A stretch of 32,959 bases of DNA from Pseudomonadales bacterium (GTDB taxonomy: Bacteria; Pseudomonadota; Gammaproteobacteria; Pseudomonadales; Azotimanducaceae): positions 1-32,959 of the forward strand of contig JAJDVW010000166.1 in assembly GCA_022825925.1 (NCBI GenBank). The letters are read 5' to 3'. The notes under the pieces were generated by a model. It was not told the origin of the DNA and searched no databases. It saw nothing but the letters and a program-made list of their open reading frames with translations. Shown here piece after piece: positions 22,393 to 31,000 of this stretch. The position numbers and the translations under genes are program-made. Within the stretch, counting starts at the first letter, position 1; every line of letters begins with the position of its first letter.

Positions 22393-23061
22393 ATGGCCCG
22401 CACGGTCCTTGTTTCCCTTGGAGCGACCATCGCCACGCTGGCGTCAGCTTACGGAGACGACTCGCCAAACACGCTGCGGGGGGAAGCGCTGGTAGCCGCG
22501 CTCCTCGAGCTCGTCGAGCAGGGCAGGCCCGACGCGCAGTTGTTTCTGGGCAGCTTGTACGACACGGGGAAACTGGGTGTGCCGGAGGACGACGCCGAAG
22601 CGGTGCGGTGGTACCGCCTGGCCGCCGAGCAGGGACTGGCGGAAGCGCAGGTGAACCTGGGCGTCATGTACGACAACGGCGAGGGCGTGCCGGAGGAGGA
22701 CGCGGAGGCGGCCCGGTGGTACCGGCTGGCGGCCGAGCAGGGACATCCCAAGGCGCAACTCAACGTGGCGATCCAGTACATCACGGGGGAAGGCGTGCCT
22801 GCGGACCATGTGCAGGCGTACGCCTGGCTCATCGCCGCCGCCGCCGGTGGCGACCCCGACGCTGAGAGTGTCCGAGCCAGCCTGGCCGAAGCGATGACTC
22901 CCGAGCAGATCGCGGCGGCGCGGGAACTGATCCGGGAACTGGACGAACCTGTCCCGCAGCCTTGGCTCGATGTCGTGCACCACGCCAAGACGGGCGGGAA
23001 CGAGCTCCGCCCCTACAATCGCGTCTCGATTTCGTGCTCGGCGCCGACGCGGGCACCGTAG
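22393..23061 (+). CDS. Exported Sel1-repeat protein with a repeat-derived C-terminus
   Basis: From ATG 22393 the product has a signal peptide (MARTVLVSLGATIATLASAY, cleavage near YGDDS) and three Sel1-type repeats: DAQLFLGSLYDTGKLGVPED, AEAQVNLGVMYDNGEGVPEE and KAQLNVAIQYITGEGVPADH, each followed by AxxWYRLAAEQG or similar. Sel1 repeats are alpha/alpha TPR relatives that mediate protein-protein contacts, often in the envelope. The upstream in-frame start at 22276 adds a basic, low-complexity stretch and is unlikely. The last about 25 residues (HHAKTGGNELRPYNRV and on) are encoded by a palindromic repeat element (22992-23017) and DNA beyond it, so the original C-terminus seems to have been replaced. 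No clear ribosome binding site. Confidence 0.75.
   Translation: MARTVLVSLGATIATLASAYGDDSPNTLRGEALVAALLELVEQGRPDAQLFLGSLYDTGKLGVPEDDAEAVRWYRLAAEQGLAEAQVNLGVMYDNGEGVPEEDAEAARWYRLAAEQGHPKAQLNVAIQYITGEGVPADHVQAYAWLIAAAAGGDPDAESVRASLAEAMTPEQIAAARELIRELDEPVPQPWLDVVHHAKTGGNELRPYNRVSISCSAPTRAP
22992..23017. repeat. Palindromic repeat copy inside the 3' end of the Sel1 gene
   Basis: GGGCGGGAACGAGCTCCGCC followed by CCTACA is a slightly diverged copy of the family core (GGCGGGGACGAGCCCCGCC, CCTACA). It is translated as part of the Sel1 protein tail. Confidence 0.6.
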
Positions 23062-23090
23062 GGAACGTCCTCGTGGCGTCCCGTCCCGAA

Positions 23091-23145
23091 CGTCCCGAAA
23101 CCCTGCACGAAACCACCGCGGGCGGGGACGAGCCCCGCCCCTACA
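23091..23145. repeat. 55-bp palindromic repeat copy supplying the coiled-coil gene's stop codon
   Basis: It begins CGTCCCGAAA and ends CGCCCCTACA, with the hairpin GGCGGGGACGAGCCCCGCC in between. It differs from the copy at 23806-23860 at only 4 of 55 positions. On the minus strand its end TGTAGGGG provides the TAG stop (23141-23143) of the coiled-coil gene. Confidence 0.75.
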
Positions 23146-23569
23146 CGAGCCGGTCCAGGCCGACGATCACGCCCAGGAAGGCCAGCGCCGAGGCCAGGAC
23201 GACGCCCAACATGTTGAACTTGCTGCCCAAGGCCTTGATCTCGCCCTTGATCTCGGTCTTCAGTTCTACGAACTGCTTGTCGACGTGCGCGAACTGCTTG
23301 TCCACCTGTGCGAACTGCTTGTCGACCTGCGCGAACCGCTCGTCGACGTGCGCGCCGAAGTCCACGAACCGCTGGTCCACCTGCGCGAACCGCTGGTCGA
23401 CATGCGCCCGGATGCCCGCGAACCCGAGTTCGAGGTCCTTGTGTCCGGCGACGTGCTCGCCGAGTTCGCTGCCGAGCGACCGGGCGAAGGCCTCCGCCTG
23501 CTCGCGCTCCATGCCCGACTGCTGCAGCGTATTGGCCACCGCCAGCGTGTCGATCATCGGTTGTGCCAT
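23141..23569 (-). CDS. Coiled-coil protein with C-terminal membrane anchor (DUF1640/CCDC90-like)
   Basis: A 142-residue protein from ATG 23569 (AAGGAA site upstream): MIDTLAVANTLQQSGMEREQ and AEAFARSLGSELGEHVAGHK form the first helices, then a run of seven-residue units such as AQVDQRF, AHVDERF, AQVDKQF and AHVDKQF builds a coiled coil, and LGVVLASALAFLGVIVGL is a C-terminal transmembrane segment. The pattern resembles bacterial DUF1640 proteins and mitochondrial CCDC90 relatives. The role is unknown. The TAG stop lies in a palindromic repeat, so the original end may have been altered by insertion, although the membrane segment is complete. Confidence 0.75.
   Translation of the reverse strand: MAQPMIDTLAVANTLQQSGMEREQAEAFARSLGSELGEHVAGHKDLELGFAGIRAHVDQRFAQVDQRFVDFGAHVDERFAQVDKQFAQVDKQFAHVDKQFVELKTEIKGEIKALGSKFNMLGVVLASALAFLGVIVGLDRLV
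23262..23410. repeat. 21-bp tandem repeats encoding the coiled-coil heptads
   Basis: Units such as GAACTGCTTGTCGACGTGCG recur every 21 bp on the plus strand, matching the seven-residue repeats (AQVDKQF type) of the coiled-coil protein, with one 12-bp irregularity around 23359. Copy number may vary between strains. Confidence 0.7.
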
Positions 23570-23805
23570 GGGTTCCTTGTCCTTGCGTCAGAATAACCGC
23601 TTCCGCGCACGGGGTCACCGGACCGCCGCGAGGCGGCCGGGAACGCGCGCGGACCCGACGGCGGATTGTCCTGACGGGAGCGTCGGAGTCTGTAGGACGG
23701 TTTCGGCAAAAGCCGTGAGACATCGGCCGGCGTTTGAGTGAGCCGGGGAGGTCGGGAGGGGAAGGGAGGCCGCCGGCGGACGTTCGGCGGCTGGTGACCT
23801 TGCAG

Positions 23806-23860
23806 CGTCCCGAAATCCTGCAGGGAGCCACCGCGGGCGGGGACGAGCCCCGCCCCTACA
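23806..23860. repeat. 55-bp palindromic repeat copy supplying the PhyH stop codon
   Basis: Same element as 23091-23145, same orientation. On the minus strand its end TGTAGGGG supplies the TAG stop (23856-23858) of the PhyH gene; the paralogous gene at 16692 ends CTGTGA instead of CTGTAG. Confidence 0.75.
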
Positions 23861-24797
23861 GTTTCGAGCGGATCGTCGCCTCGCCGAACTTGCGCATGTC
23901 GACCATGCTGCCGGGCTTCGCGGTTCCGAAGAACAGGTTCTCGCCCAGGAGGCCGCGCATGGCTTCCGGTGCGGACGCCATGTATTCCTCGTCCTCGAGC
24001 AGGTACGTGTAGTCGTCGATGGGCTGGGTGTAGAGCCTCTGGTAAGTGGCATGGAGCACCGTGCGCGTGCCGTCGACGCGCCGCACGCCGGAGCCATGCC
24101 AGACCGACCCGTTCCAGACCGCCACGCCGCCCTTCTTCACCTCGATGGGGACGGTCTCCGACTGGGCCTCCTCCGGGGTCGGGTGGCGCCGTTTCGCACC
24201 GGAGCCCGGGACCACGCGCGTGGCGCCCCCTGCGGACGTCATGCCTTCGCAGGGAATGCAGAACGTGATGACGCAGTTGTGCTCGGGGAACGGCGCCGGG
24301 AGCCAGTTCTGGTCCGCGTGGACGCCGGGGAGGTCGGCGTCGCTCTTGAACATGATGGAGCCCGCGAACTGGCTCGCGCGCAGCCCGTTGCCCACGCTCA
24401 CTTCCGCGAACGCGAGGATCTTGGGATTGGTGGCGATCCGGTCGACGGCCGGGTGGCGGCCGAGCAGATATGGCGCCGAGCGCATGCCCACGCCCGGGAT
24501 CGCCGGCGCCTCGGCGAGGCCGTGGATGGCTTCGCGCAGTTCGTCCATCTCCTCCGGCGGCGCCACGTCCTCGATGGCGGCGTAGCCGTGCTCGCGGAAG
24601 TGCGCGAGTGGCTCGGCGAGGCCCAGTTCGTCGATCCGCGCCTGCAGGTGGTCCGCCACGTCGAGGGGACCGAGCAACCCCTTGCTCTTCTCCACGCTGT
24701 CGAGCAGTGGCTTGAGGCGCTCGCCCTGCTCCTCCAGGAACCGTCTCGCCCTCTCGGTGAACTGCTTCTCGTCGGTGACTTCTACGGCTTCGCTCAT
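23856..24797 (-). CDS. PhyH family oxygenase, paralogue of the 16.7-kb gene
   Basis: A 313-residue protein nearly collinear with the PhyH at 16692: shared segments include HFREHGYAAIEDVAPPEEMD (one has HFRAHGYAV), LLGRHPAVDRIATNPKILAF and GGVAVWNGSVWHG. Iron ligands are GVHADQNWLP (His160, Asp162) and VWHGSGVRR (His234); the Arg of TRTVLHATY binds 2-oxoglutarate. Differences concentrate around residues 98-110 and 145-158, next to the metal site, which may change substrate choice. In place of PGSH it has VVPGSGAKRR. The ATG at 24797 lies 28 bases after the TonB receptor stop, so they probably form one transcript. The stop codon lies inside a palindromic repeat. Confidence 0.92.
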   Translation of the reverse strand: MSEAVEVTDEKQFTERARRFLEEQGERLKPLLDSVEKSKGLLGPLDVADHLQARIDELGLAEPLAHFREHGYAAIEDVAPPEEMDELREAIHGLAEAPAIPGVGMRSAPYLLGRHPAVDRIATNPKILAFAEVSVGNGLRASQFAGSIMFKSDADLPGVHADQNWLPAPFPEHNCVITFCIPCEGMTSAGGATRVVPGSGAKRRHPTPEEAQSETVPIEVKKGGVAVWNGSVWHGSGVRRVDGTRTVLHATYQRLYTQPIDDYTYLLEDEEYMASAPEAMRGLLGENLFFGTAKPGSMVDMRKFGEATIRSKL

Positions 24798-24825
24798 TGC
24801 ATGTCCTCCATGTAGACGGCGCCCG

Positions 24826-27216
24826 TCAGAGCTGGTAGCCCACTTCCAGCCCGATCTGCCGGGGCGGGAACCAGAACAGGGGCGTATTGAGGTAGGTGCT
24901 GCGACCGCGCAGGATCTGGTAGTTGTCGACGTTGGTCGCGAACGCGGCGATGCGCCACTTGTCGTCGGCGCTGCGCAGGGTGATCCGGGCGTTGGTCCTC
25001 CGGTAGCTCGGCATGGGGCGCAGGTTCGGGCTGTCGGCGAACTGCTCGTCCACCCAGGCCCGGTCGGCGTGCAGCACCGCGGTCCAGCCACCGGTGAGGG
25101 GCAGGGTGTAGTCGACGGCCACGGAGGCAGTCTGGTTCGGCGCGAACATCATCTCGTTGCCCTCGCCACTGTACGTGGAGAACTGCGGCGCCCGGGTTAC
25201 TTCCGTCGTCTTCGCGTCCGCGGCGAAGCGAAGGTGGAGGCGCTCGGTGACCAGCGCCCCGACCTCCAGTTCGAAGCCCTGGGCTTCGGCGCCTCCCGAG
25301 TTGGTGTTGTAGGTTTCCGTGCCGGGCGTAAGCGCGGCGAGGAACGGCTCCGCCTCGACCACGATCATGTCGTTCCAGTCGATGCGGTACGCGGACGCGA
25401 GAACGCGTATGCGGCCGTCCCACAGCGTGGTCTTGAGGCCCAGTTCGTAGCTCTCGACGTCATCGCCGTCGAAGAACCGATGGGACAGCGCGACCTGCTG
25501 GGCCTCGCGCAGGATGGGCGAGGGCGGGATGCCGAACGCCGCCGCGGCCTGGATCTGGATCTCGAGCTGCCGGTAGTTGAACGCCATGTGGTTGTTCACG
25601 TTGCCGGGGCGGAAGCCCGTCGCATAGTTGAAGTAGAGCAGCAGATTGTCCGTGGGGCGCCAGGACAGCACGAACTTGGGCGACACCGGCGAGTCGTCGG
25701 TGCCGGAGTCCGTGTTGGAGAAGTACTGCTCCATGTCCGAATACCGCAGGCCGACCGTCGCTTCGAGCCGGTCGGTCAGGTCGTAGCTGACCTCGCCGAA
25801 CAGGGCGTACTCCTCCAGCAGGTCCGTGTGCGTGTTCGCGGGCACCGTGAGCAGCGGATCGAGGAAGAGGCCGAAGATCTCGCGGCCCGGGAAGTAGTTG
25901 GCGACCTGCTGGTTCTGGCTGTGGTCCTCGCTGTCCTTCCAGAAGGCGCCGGCCGTCCACCGCAGCCTCCGGTCGCCCGGCGAGACCAGGCGGAACTCCT
26001 GGACCCAGCGTTCGCTGTAGGAGTCGATGAAACCGGCCATCGCCTGCAGGTTCATGCCGTCGGGCGTCACCACGGGACGGGCGAGGTTGAAGAACCCCGG
26101 GAATCCCGGACAGAACCCCCGGGAAACCTCGGGCGTGCATCCCGGGTGGTCGGCCGCGAGGGTCGAGCCCCCGTAGACGAAGTCCAGCAGCCAGAGTCCC
26201 TGGTAGCCGCCCAGCGTGGTCGAAGTGATGCTGCGGTCCGTGAACGACGTCATCGACTCGAAGTTCGCCCACGAGAAGTCCACTTCCACCACGAGGCTGT
26301 AGATGTCGACCTCGTCCGCGGATTCGGGCGGGTAGCCGGGAATGCTGGGGGCGGAGGTCTCGAAGGCGCGCCGGGTCCGGACGCTGCCGGCCGTCTCCTG
26401 CGTGCTGCTGTAGACCGTGCCCGCGATCGCGAACCTCTCGGCTTCGTAACGCAGCGCGCCCCGCACGCCGGAACGCGCGGCCGTGTTCCAGTCCTGCGCC
26501 AGAACGCCGCCGGCCGGATCGACGTCCTCGATGAAACCGGCCGTCTCGGCATCCCAACCCGTGAGGCGCAGCGCGAAGCCGTCGCCGAAGGGAATGTTGA
26601 TCATCGCGTCGAGGCGGTAGGAGTTGTCGTCGGACTCGGCCATCTCGCCGTAGCTCACGTTGACGGCGGCGTCGAACTCCGTCGGGTCCGGCTGCTTGTA
26701 GAGGTACCGGATCGTGCCGGCCATGGAGCCCTCGCCGAACAGGGTCCCTTGCGGTCCCTTGAGCACCTCGACGCGGTCGATGTCGAACAGCGTGCCGCTC
26801 ACCTGCTCGTCGGGGCCGAGCGCGGCGGTGACGGGCGTGCCGTCGAGGTACACCCCGACCACCGCCCCCGTCAGGAAATAGCCGACGTCTCCGGTCTGCG
26901 AGGTGATCCCGCGAATCGTGTAACGGTTCCCCCCGTCCGTGGCGCCCTGCATGCCGAGGCCGGGCACCATGGTGAAGATGTCATCCATGGTCTGGGCGCC
27001 GAGGTCTTCGACCAGGCTGTCGGTGACCGCGCTGACCGCCTGCGGGGTGTCCATCAGGTTGGTCTCGCGGTAGGTGGCGGTGACGATCACCTCCTCGAGG
27101 ATCCTCGCGTCGTCCTCCTCGGCGGATTCAGCCAGCGAGGGGGAGGCCAAGAGCACGAGTGTCAGCGCGGGGACGACCAGCGCGTAGCGTACGGAATGGA
27201 AGTGCATGGCGTTCAT
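24826..27216 (-). CDS. TonB-dependent outer-membrane receptor
   Basis: A 796-residue precursor. The ATG at 27216 has a strong GGGAGGAGG site; the ORF's upstream start at 27240 is not supported. The signal peptide is HSVRYALVVPALTLVLLASP with cleavage near SLAESA. LEEVIVTATYRETNLMDTPQ is a TonB-box and plug start, followed by AQTMDDIFTMVPGLGMQGAT, YTIRGITSQTGDVGYFLTGA and VEVLKGPQGTLFGEGSMAGT, the classical plug motifs. The rest is beta-barrel strands with alternating aromatic residues (YALFGEVSYDLTDRLEATVG, LLLYFNYATGFRPGNVNNHM), ending in GLEVGYQL, a barrel-type terminus. It imports a bulky substrate with TonB energy. Its downstream partner is a PhyH oxygenase, hinting at an organic ligand rather than a siderophore; that is inference. 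Confidence 0.93.
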   Translation of the reverse strand: MNAMHFHSVRYALVVPALTLVLLASPSLAESAEEDDARILEEVIVTATYRETNLMDTPQAVSAVTDSLVEDLGAQTMDDIFTMVPGLGMQGATDGGNRYTIRGITSQTGDVGYFLTGAVVGVYLDGTPVTAALGPDEQVSGTLFDIDRVEVLKGPQGTLFGEGSMAGTIRYLYKQPDPTEFDAAVNVSYGEMAESDDNSYRLDAMINIPFGDGFALRLTGWDAETAGFIEDVDPAGGVLAQDWNTAARSGVRGALRYEAERFAIAGTVYSSTQETAGSVRTRRAFETSAPSIPGYPPESADEVDIYSLVVEVDFSWANFESMTSFTDRSITSTTLGGYQGLWLLDFVYGGSTLAADHPGCTPEVSRGFCPGFPGFFNLARPVVTPDGMNLQAMAGFIDSYSERWVQEFRLVSPGDRRLRWTAGAFWKDSEDHSQNQQVANYFPGREIFGLFLDPLLTVPANTHTDLLEEYALFGEVSYDLTDRLEATVGLRYSDMEQYFSNTDSGTDDSPVSPKFVLSWRPTDNLLLYFNYATGFRPGNVNNHMAFNYRQLEIQIQAAAAFGIPPSPILREAQQVALSHRFFDGDDVESYELGLKTTLWDGRIRVLASAYRIDWNDMIVVEAEPFLAALTPGTETYNTNSGGAEAQGFELEVGALVTERLHLRFAADAKTTEVTRAPQFSTYSGEGNEMMFAPNQTASVAVDYTLPLTGGWTAVLHADRAWVDEQFADSPNLRPMPSYRRTNARITLRSADDKWRIAAFATNVDNYQILRGRSTYLNTPLFWFPPRQIGLEVGYQL

Positions 27217-27362
27217 GCCTCCTCCCAAGGTGAATGCCACATCGAATGATGCGCGCTTCTCAAGGGGGATTCCAGCGTGGCGGCGGGTCTCCGTGAGGTG
27301 CGCCGGCGGCCGCTCATGCTATCGTCGCCTGGCTGCCTTTCCCGAGCTTTCGAGAGGGAACG

Positions 27363-28004
27363 ATGACGCGCGTTGGTGCAATCTGGCTGGTGCTCGGCCT
27401 GCTGTATGCGGTGTTTTTCGGCTGGTACACGTCTTTCGGGGGTCCGTTGACCGACGAGGAGATCGCCGACTACCTGCGCGCCTTCGAGGAAGCCGATCCC
27501 GAGGCCCCGGCCGAGGCGCGGGCCGCGCTCCGGCGGTTCATGGAAGAGGACACCGGCGACGACTTCGTGATGATCAACGTCATCGACATGTACGACACCC
27601 CGCTGCAGATCGAAGGGGTCGCCCCGGGAGAGAGCAGCGACGCGGTGCTGGGCAAGTACATGGAGTACATGTATCCGGCGCTGTTCTCCCGCGCCTGTCA
27701 CCCGGTGCTGTTCGGCGACGCGGCGAACACGGCGATGGACCTCATGAACGCCGACGGGATGCGTTCATGGACCCGGGCCGCCGGGATGCGTTACCGGAGC
27801 CGGCGCGACCTGCTGGAGATCGCGACGAACCCGGCGTTCTCGGGCTCGCACGAGTTCAAGGTGGCCGCCATGCGCAAGACCATCGCCTTCCCGATCGACC
27901 CCTGGTTCCAGTTGGGCGATCCGCGGCTCGTCCTGGCGCTGCTGTTCGGCGTGGTGGGGCTCGGCCTGAGCTGGTGGATGACCGCCCGGCGCGGCACGCC
28001 GTAG
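27363..28004 (+). CDS. Conserved-looking membrane protein with two terminal TM segments
   Basis: A 213-residue protein from ATG 27363 (GAGAGGGA site). An N-terminal hydrophobic segment VGAIWLVLGLLYAVFFGWYT and a C-terminal one LVLALLFGVVGLGLSWWMTA flank a soluble domain with DDFVMINVIDMYDTPLQIEG, GKYMEYMYPALFSRACHPVL and MRYRSRRDLLEIATNPAFSG. The last parts resemble the DUF1330-type ferredoxin-like pattern (FxMxNxxxY near the start, a YRSRRDxLEI strand later), so the domain may be a dimeric alpha/beta barrel; this is a weak match. Function unknown. It is divergent from the TonB receptor and ends 7 bases before the stop of the convergent carboxylase gene. Confidence 0.65.
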   Translation: MTRVGAIWLVLGLLYAVFFGWYTSFGGPLTDEEIADYLRAFEEADPEAPAEARAALRRFMEEDTGDDFVMINVIDMYDTPLQIEGVAPGESSDAVLGKYMEYMYPALFSRACHPVLFGDAANTAMDLMNADGMRSWTRAAGMRYRSRRDLLEIATNPAFSGSHEFKVAAMRKTIAFPIDPWFQLGDPRLVLALLFGVVGLGLSWWMTARRGTP

Positions 28005-28011
28005 GATCCCG

Positions 28012-31000
28012 CTACCAGGTGTCCACCCAGCTGAGCTTCTTGCCTTCGCGGGGAATCGTCGGCGGCGCCGAGTCCAGCCCCATCGCTACCCAGGGGCGGG
28101 TCATGGCCGGGTCGATGACGTCGTCCACCTCGAACACCGTCCCGGCATTCAGCGCCCGTGACCACGCGTACGCCTCCGCCACCAGTTCGTCGTAGCGCGC
28201 CTTGCGTTTCGGGATGTCGGTGATCGCTTCGAGCTCCCGGCGCCGGCCGAGCTTGATCGAGCCTTCGAGCCCCATGCCGGCGAACTCGCCGGTGGGCCAG
28301 GAGATCGCGAAGGAGGTCTCGTCGAAGCTCCCCGTGGCCATCGCGAGGGCGCCGAGCCCGTAGGCCTTGCGCAGCACGACGACGAAATAGGGGACGGTGA
28401 GGTTGGCGCCGGCCACGTACATGCGCCCGCAGTGGCGGATCAGCGCCGCCTTCTCGGCCTCGGGCCCGACCATGTTGCCGGGGCAGTCGATCAGCGACAG
28501 TATCGGGATGTCGAACGCGTCGCAGAGCTGCATGAAGCGCGACGCCTTGTCGGCGGCGTCGGCGTCGATGGCGCCGCCGGTCGGGGAGTTGGAGTTGTTC
28601 GCGATGACGCCCACCGGCCGTCCCTCGATGCGGATGAACGCCGTCACCATGGCGAGTCCGAACTTCGGGCGCAGTTCCAGCATCGAACCGACATCCCCCA
28701 GGGTCTCGATCACCTGCCTCAAGTCGTAGACCGCCCGCCGGTTCTCCGGGACGATGTGCCGCAGGATGCGTTGGTCGTGCGCCTCCCACGTGCCGGCGCG
28801 CCCCTGGAAGAACGACAGGTAGTGCCTGGCGGCGGCGGTCGCCGCGGCCTCGTCCTTCGCGACGATATCGATGACGCCGTTCGGCTCCTGGATGCTGACC
28901 GGACCCACTTCGCCGGGTGCATAGACCCCTAGCCCGCCCCCCTCGATCACGGCGGGGCCGCCGACGCCGAGGCTCGAGTCCTCGGTGGCGATGATCACGT
29001 CGCAGGCGCCGAGCAGCACGACGTTGCCGGCGAAGCAGTAGCCCGAGCTGACGCCGACGATCGGCACGAGGCCCGACAGCTTGCCGAGTTCGCGCCAGGT
29101 GCGCGTCTGGAGTCCGCCGACGGACCCCATCGAGCGGTTGCCGCCGCTGCGGGGACCGTTCTGGGTCCGGCCGCCGCCGCCCTCGGTGTACAGCACGACC
29201 GGCAGCCGGTGCTTCTTCGCGACACCGAACATGCGGTCCTGTTTCTGGTGGTTCTTGTGGCCCTGCGTTCCCGCGAGCACCGTGTAGTCGTACGACATGG
29301 CGATGCAGCGCGCGTTCTCCCGGCCCACCAGGTCGCCGTTCACGCGCCCCACGCCCATGACCATGGCATCGGCCGCGGTCCTGACGATGCGCTCCTCGAG
29401 CTGCTCCGGCGTGTCGTCGCGGTAGCGCGTCGCCGTCACGAGCGGGCCGTACTCGAAGAACGAACCGTCGTCGCACAGGTCCTCGATGTTCTCGCGTGCC
29501 GTGCGCTTGCCCTTGTCGTGACGCTTCGCCGTCGCCGCGACCCGCGCCTCGTCCATGGCGAGGCCGCGGTAGTGATCCACCTCGGCGATGTCGGGGCGGA
29601 TGGCGTCGAGATCGATCGTCTCGCCCGTGCTGTACTCGCCCTCGACGTCCTGCGGTTCCACGAAGACGATCGGGGTGCCTTCGAAGATCGTGTCCCCGAT
29701 TTCCAGGGCGATCTCGCGCACGACGCCGGGCTGGTCGCTCGCGATCACGTGCTCCATCTTGAGCGCTTCGAGTACCGCGACCGGCTGGCCCTTCTGCAGG
29801 ACATCGCCCTCCGCGACGGAGATCTCCACCACCATGCCCTGGATGGGCGCGGGCACCGCGACGGTGCCTTCGGGGCCCGGGATGATCGGCGGCTGCTCCG
29901 CCGCCCCCGCTGCAGGCGGCGATGCGTCGGCGCGTGGCACGTTCAGGACGGCGAGCGGGTCGTCCGGGTCTACCTTCACGCCGGCCTGCTGCACGTCGCG
30001 TTCGGGGGTCTCCCGGGTGTAGTGCCGCGGCCGGTCGCGGACTTCTTCGAGGAGCGTCCCCATGTGCTCTTCGACGTACCGCGTGTGGATGGCGCCCGCC
30101 GCGAGGTCGGGCTGCTTCAGCAGTGCCTGCAGGAAGGCGATGTTGCTGCGTACGCCCTCGACGCGGAACTCGGCGAGAGCGCGCCGCGTCCTGCGGATCA
30201 CGCCGTCCATGTCGTCGGCGTGGACCACGAGCTTCGCGAGCAGCGAGTCGTAGCGCTGGCTGGTCGTATAGCCGGTGTAGCCGCAGCCGTCGACGCGGAT
30301 GCCGGGGCCGGCCGGCGGGTCGTAGGCCGTGATCAGGCCGCCGGCGGGCCGCGACGTACCGTCGGCATGCATGGTCTCGAGATTGACCCGCGCCTGCAGG
30401 GCGACGCCCCTTGTCGCCGGGACCGGCGCGTCCGCGAGGCCGAGATCGGCCAGGTTTGCCCCGGCCGCGATCCGCAACTGCAGCGCCACCAGGTCCAGTC
30501 CGGTCACCTCTTCGGTCACCGTGTGTTCGACCTGCAGGCGCGCGTTCGCTTCCATGAATACGAAGCGCTCCGCGCCGACCAGGAACTCGATGGTCCCGAC
30601 GCCCCGGTAACGGACCGCCGCCGCGATCCTGACCGCCGCGTCCAGCATGTCGTTGCGCATGCCTTCGGGCAGGCCGAACGCGGGGGCCACCTCGATGAGC
30701 TTCTGGCGCTGCCGCTGCAGGCTGCATTCGCGGTCCCAGAGGTGCGCCACCGCCCCGGTGCCGTCGCCGATGACCTGGACTTCGACGTGCCGCGCGTGCG
30801 TCAGCAGTTCCTCCACGTAGAGGTCGGCGGAACCGAATGCCTTGTCCGCCTCGGACGCGGCCCGGGTGAAGGCCTCTTCGAGGTCGGCCCGCGCCGTGAC
30901 CGGACGCATGCCGCGCCCGCCGCCGCCGGCCACGGCCTTCAGCATCACCGCTCCGCCCGGTCCGAGACTGCCGAAGAAGGCGCCCGCCTCTTCGAGCGTG

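Noticed and set aside
23262..23410. CRISPR-like spacing of repeated units
   Set aside because: Period 21 bp with no unique spacers, and each unit encodes a heptad of a coiled coil.
19395..23860. The GC hairpins as classical rho-independent terminators
   Set aside because: None is followed by a T-run. Termination is possible but they are better described as a dispersed repeat family.
24682..27249. 855-residue open frame on the plus strand opposite the TonB receptor
   Set aside because: It is the antisense of a gene with clear signal peptide, plug motifs and ribosome binding site. Its own sequence is Arg/Val/Gly-rich without domains, as expected in GC-rich DNA.
27791..30727. 978-residue minus-strand open frame overlapping the carboxylase in another frame
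   Set aside because: Arg-rich out-of-frame reading of the carboxylase, whose real frame has all expected motifs.
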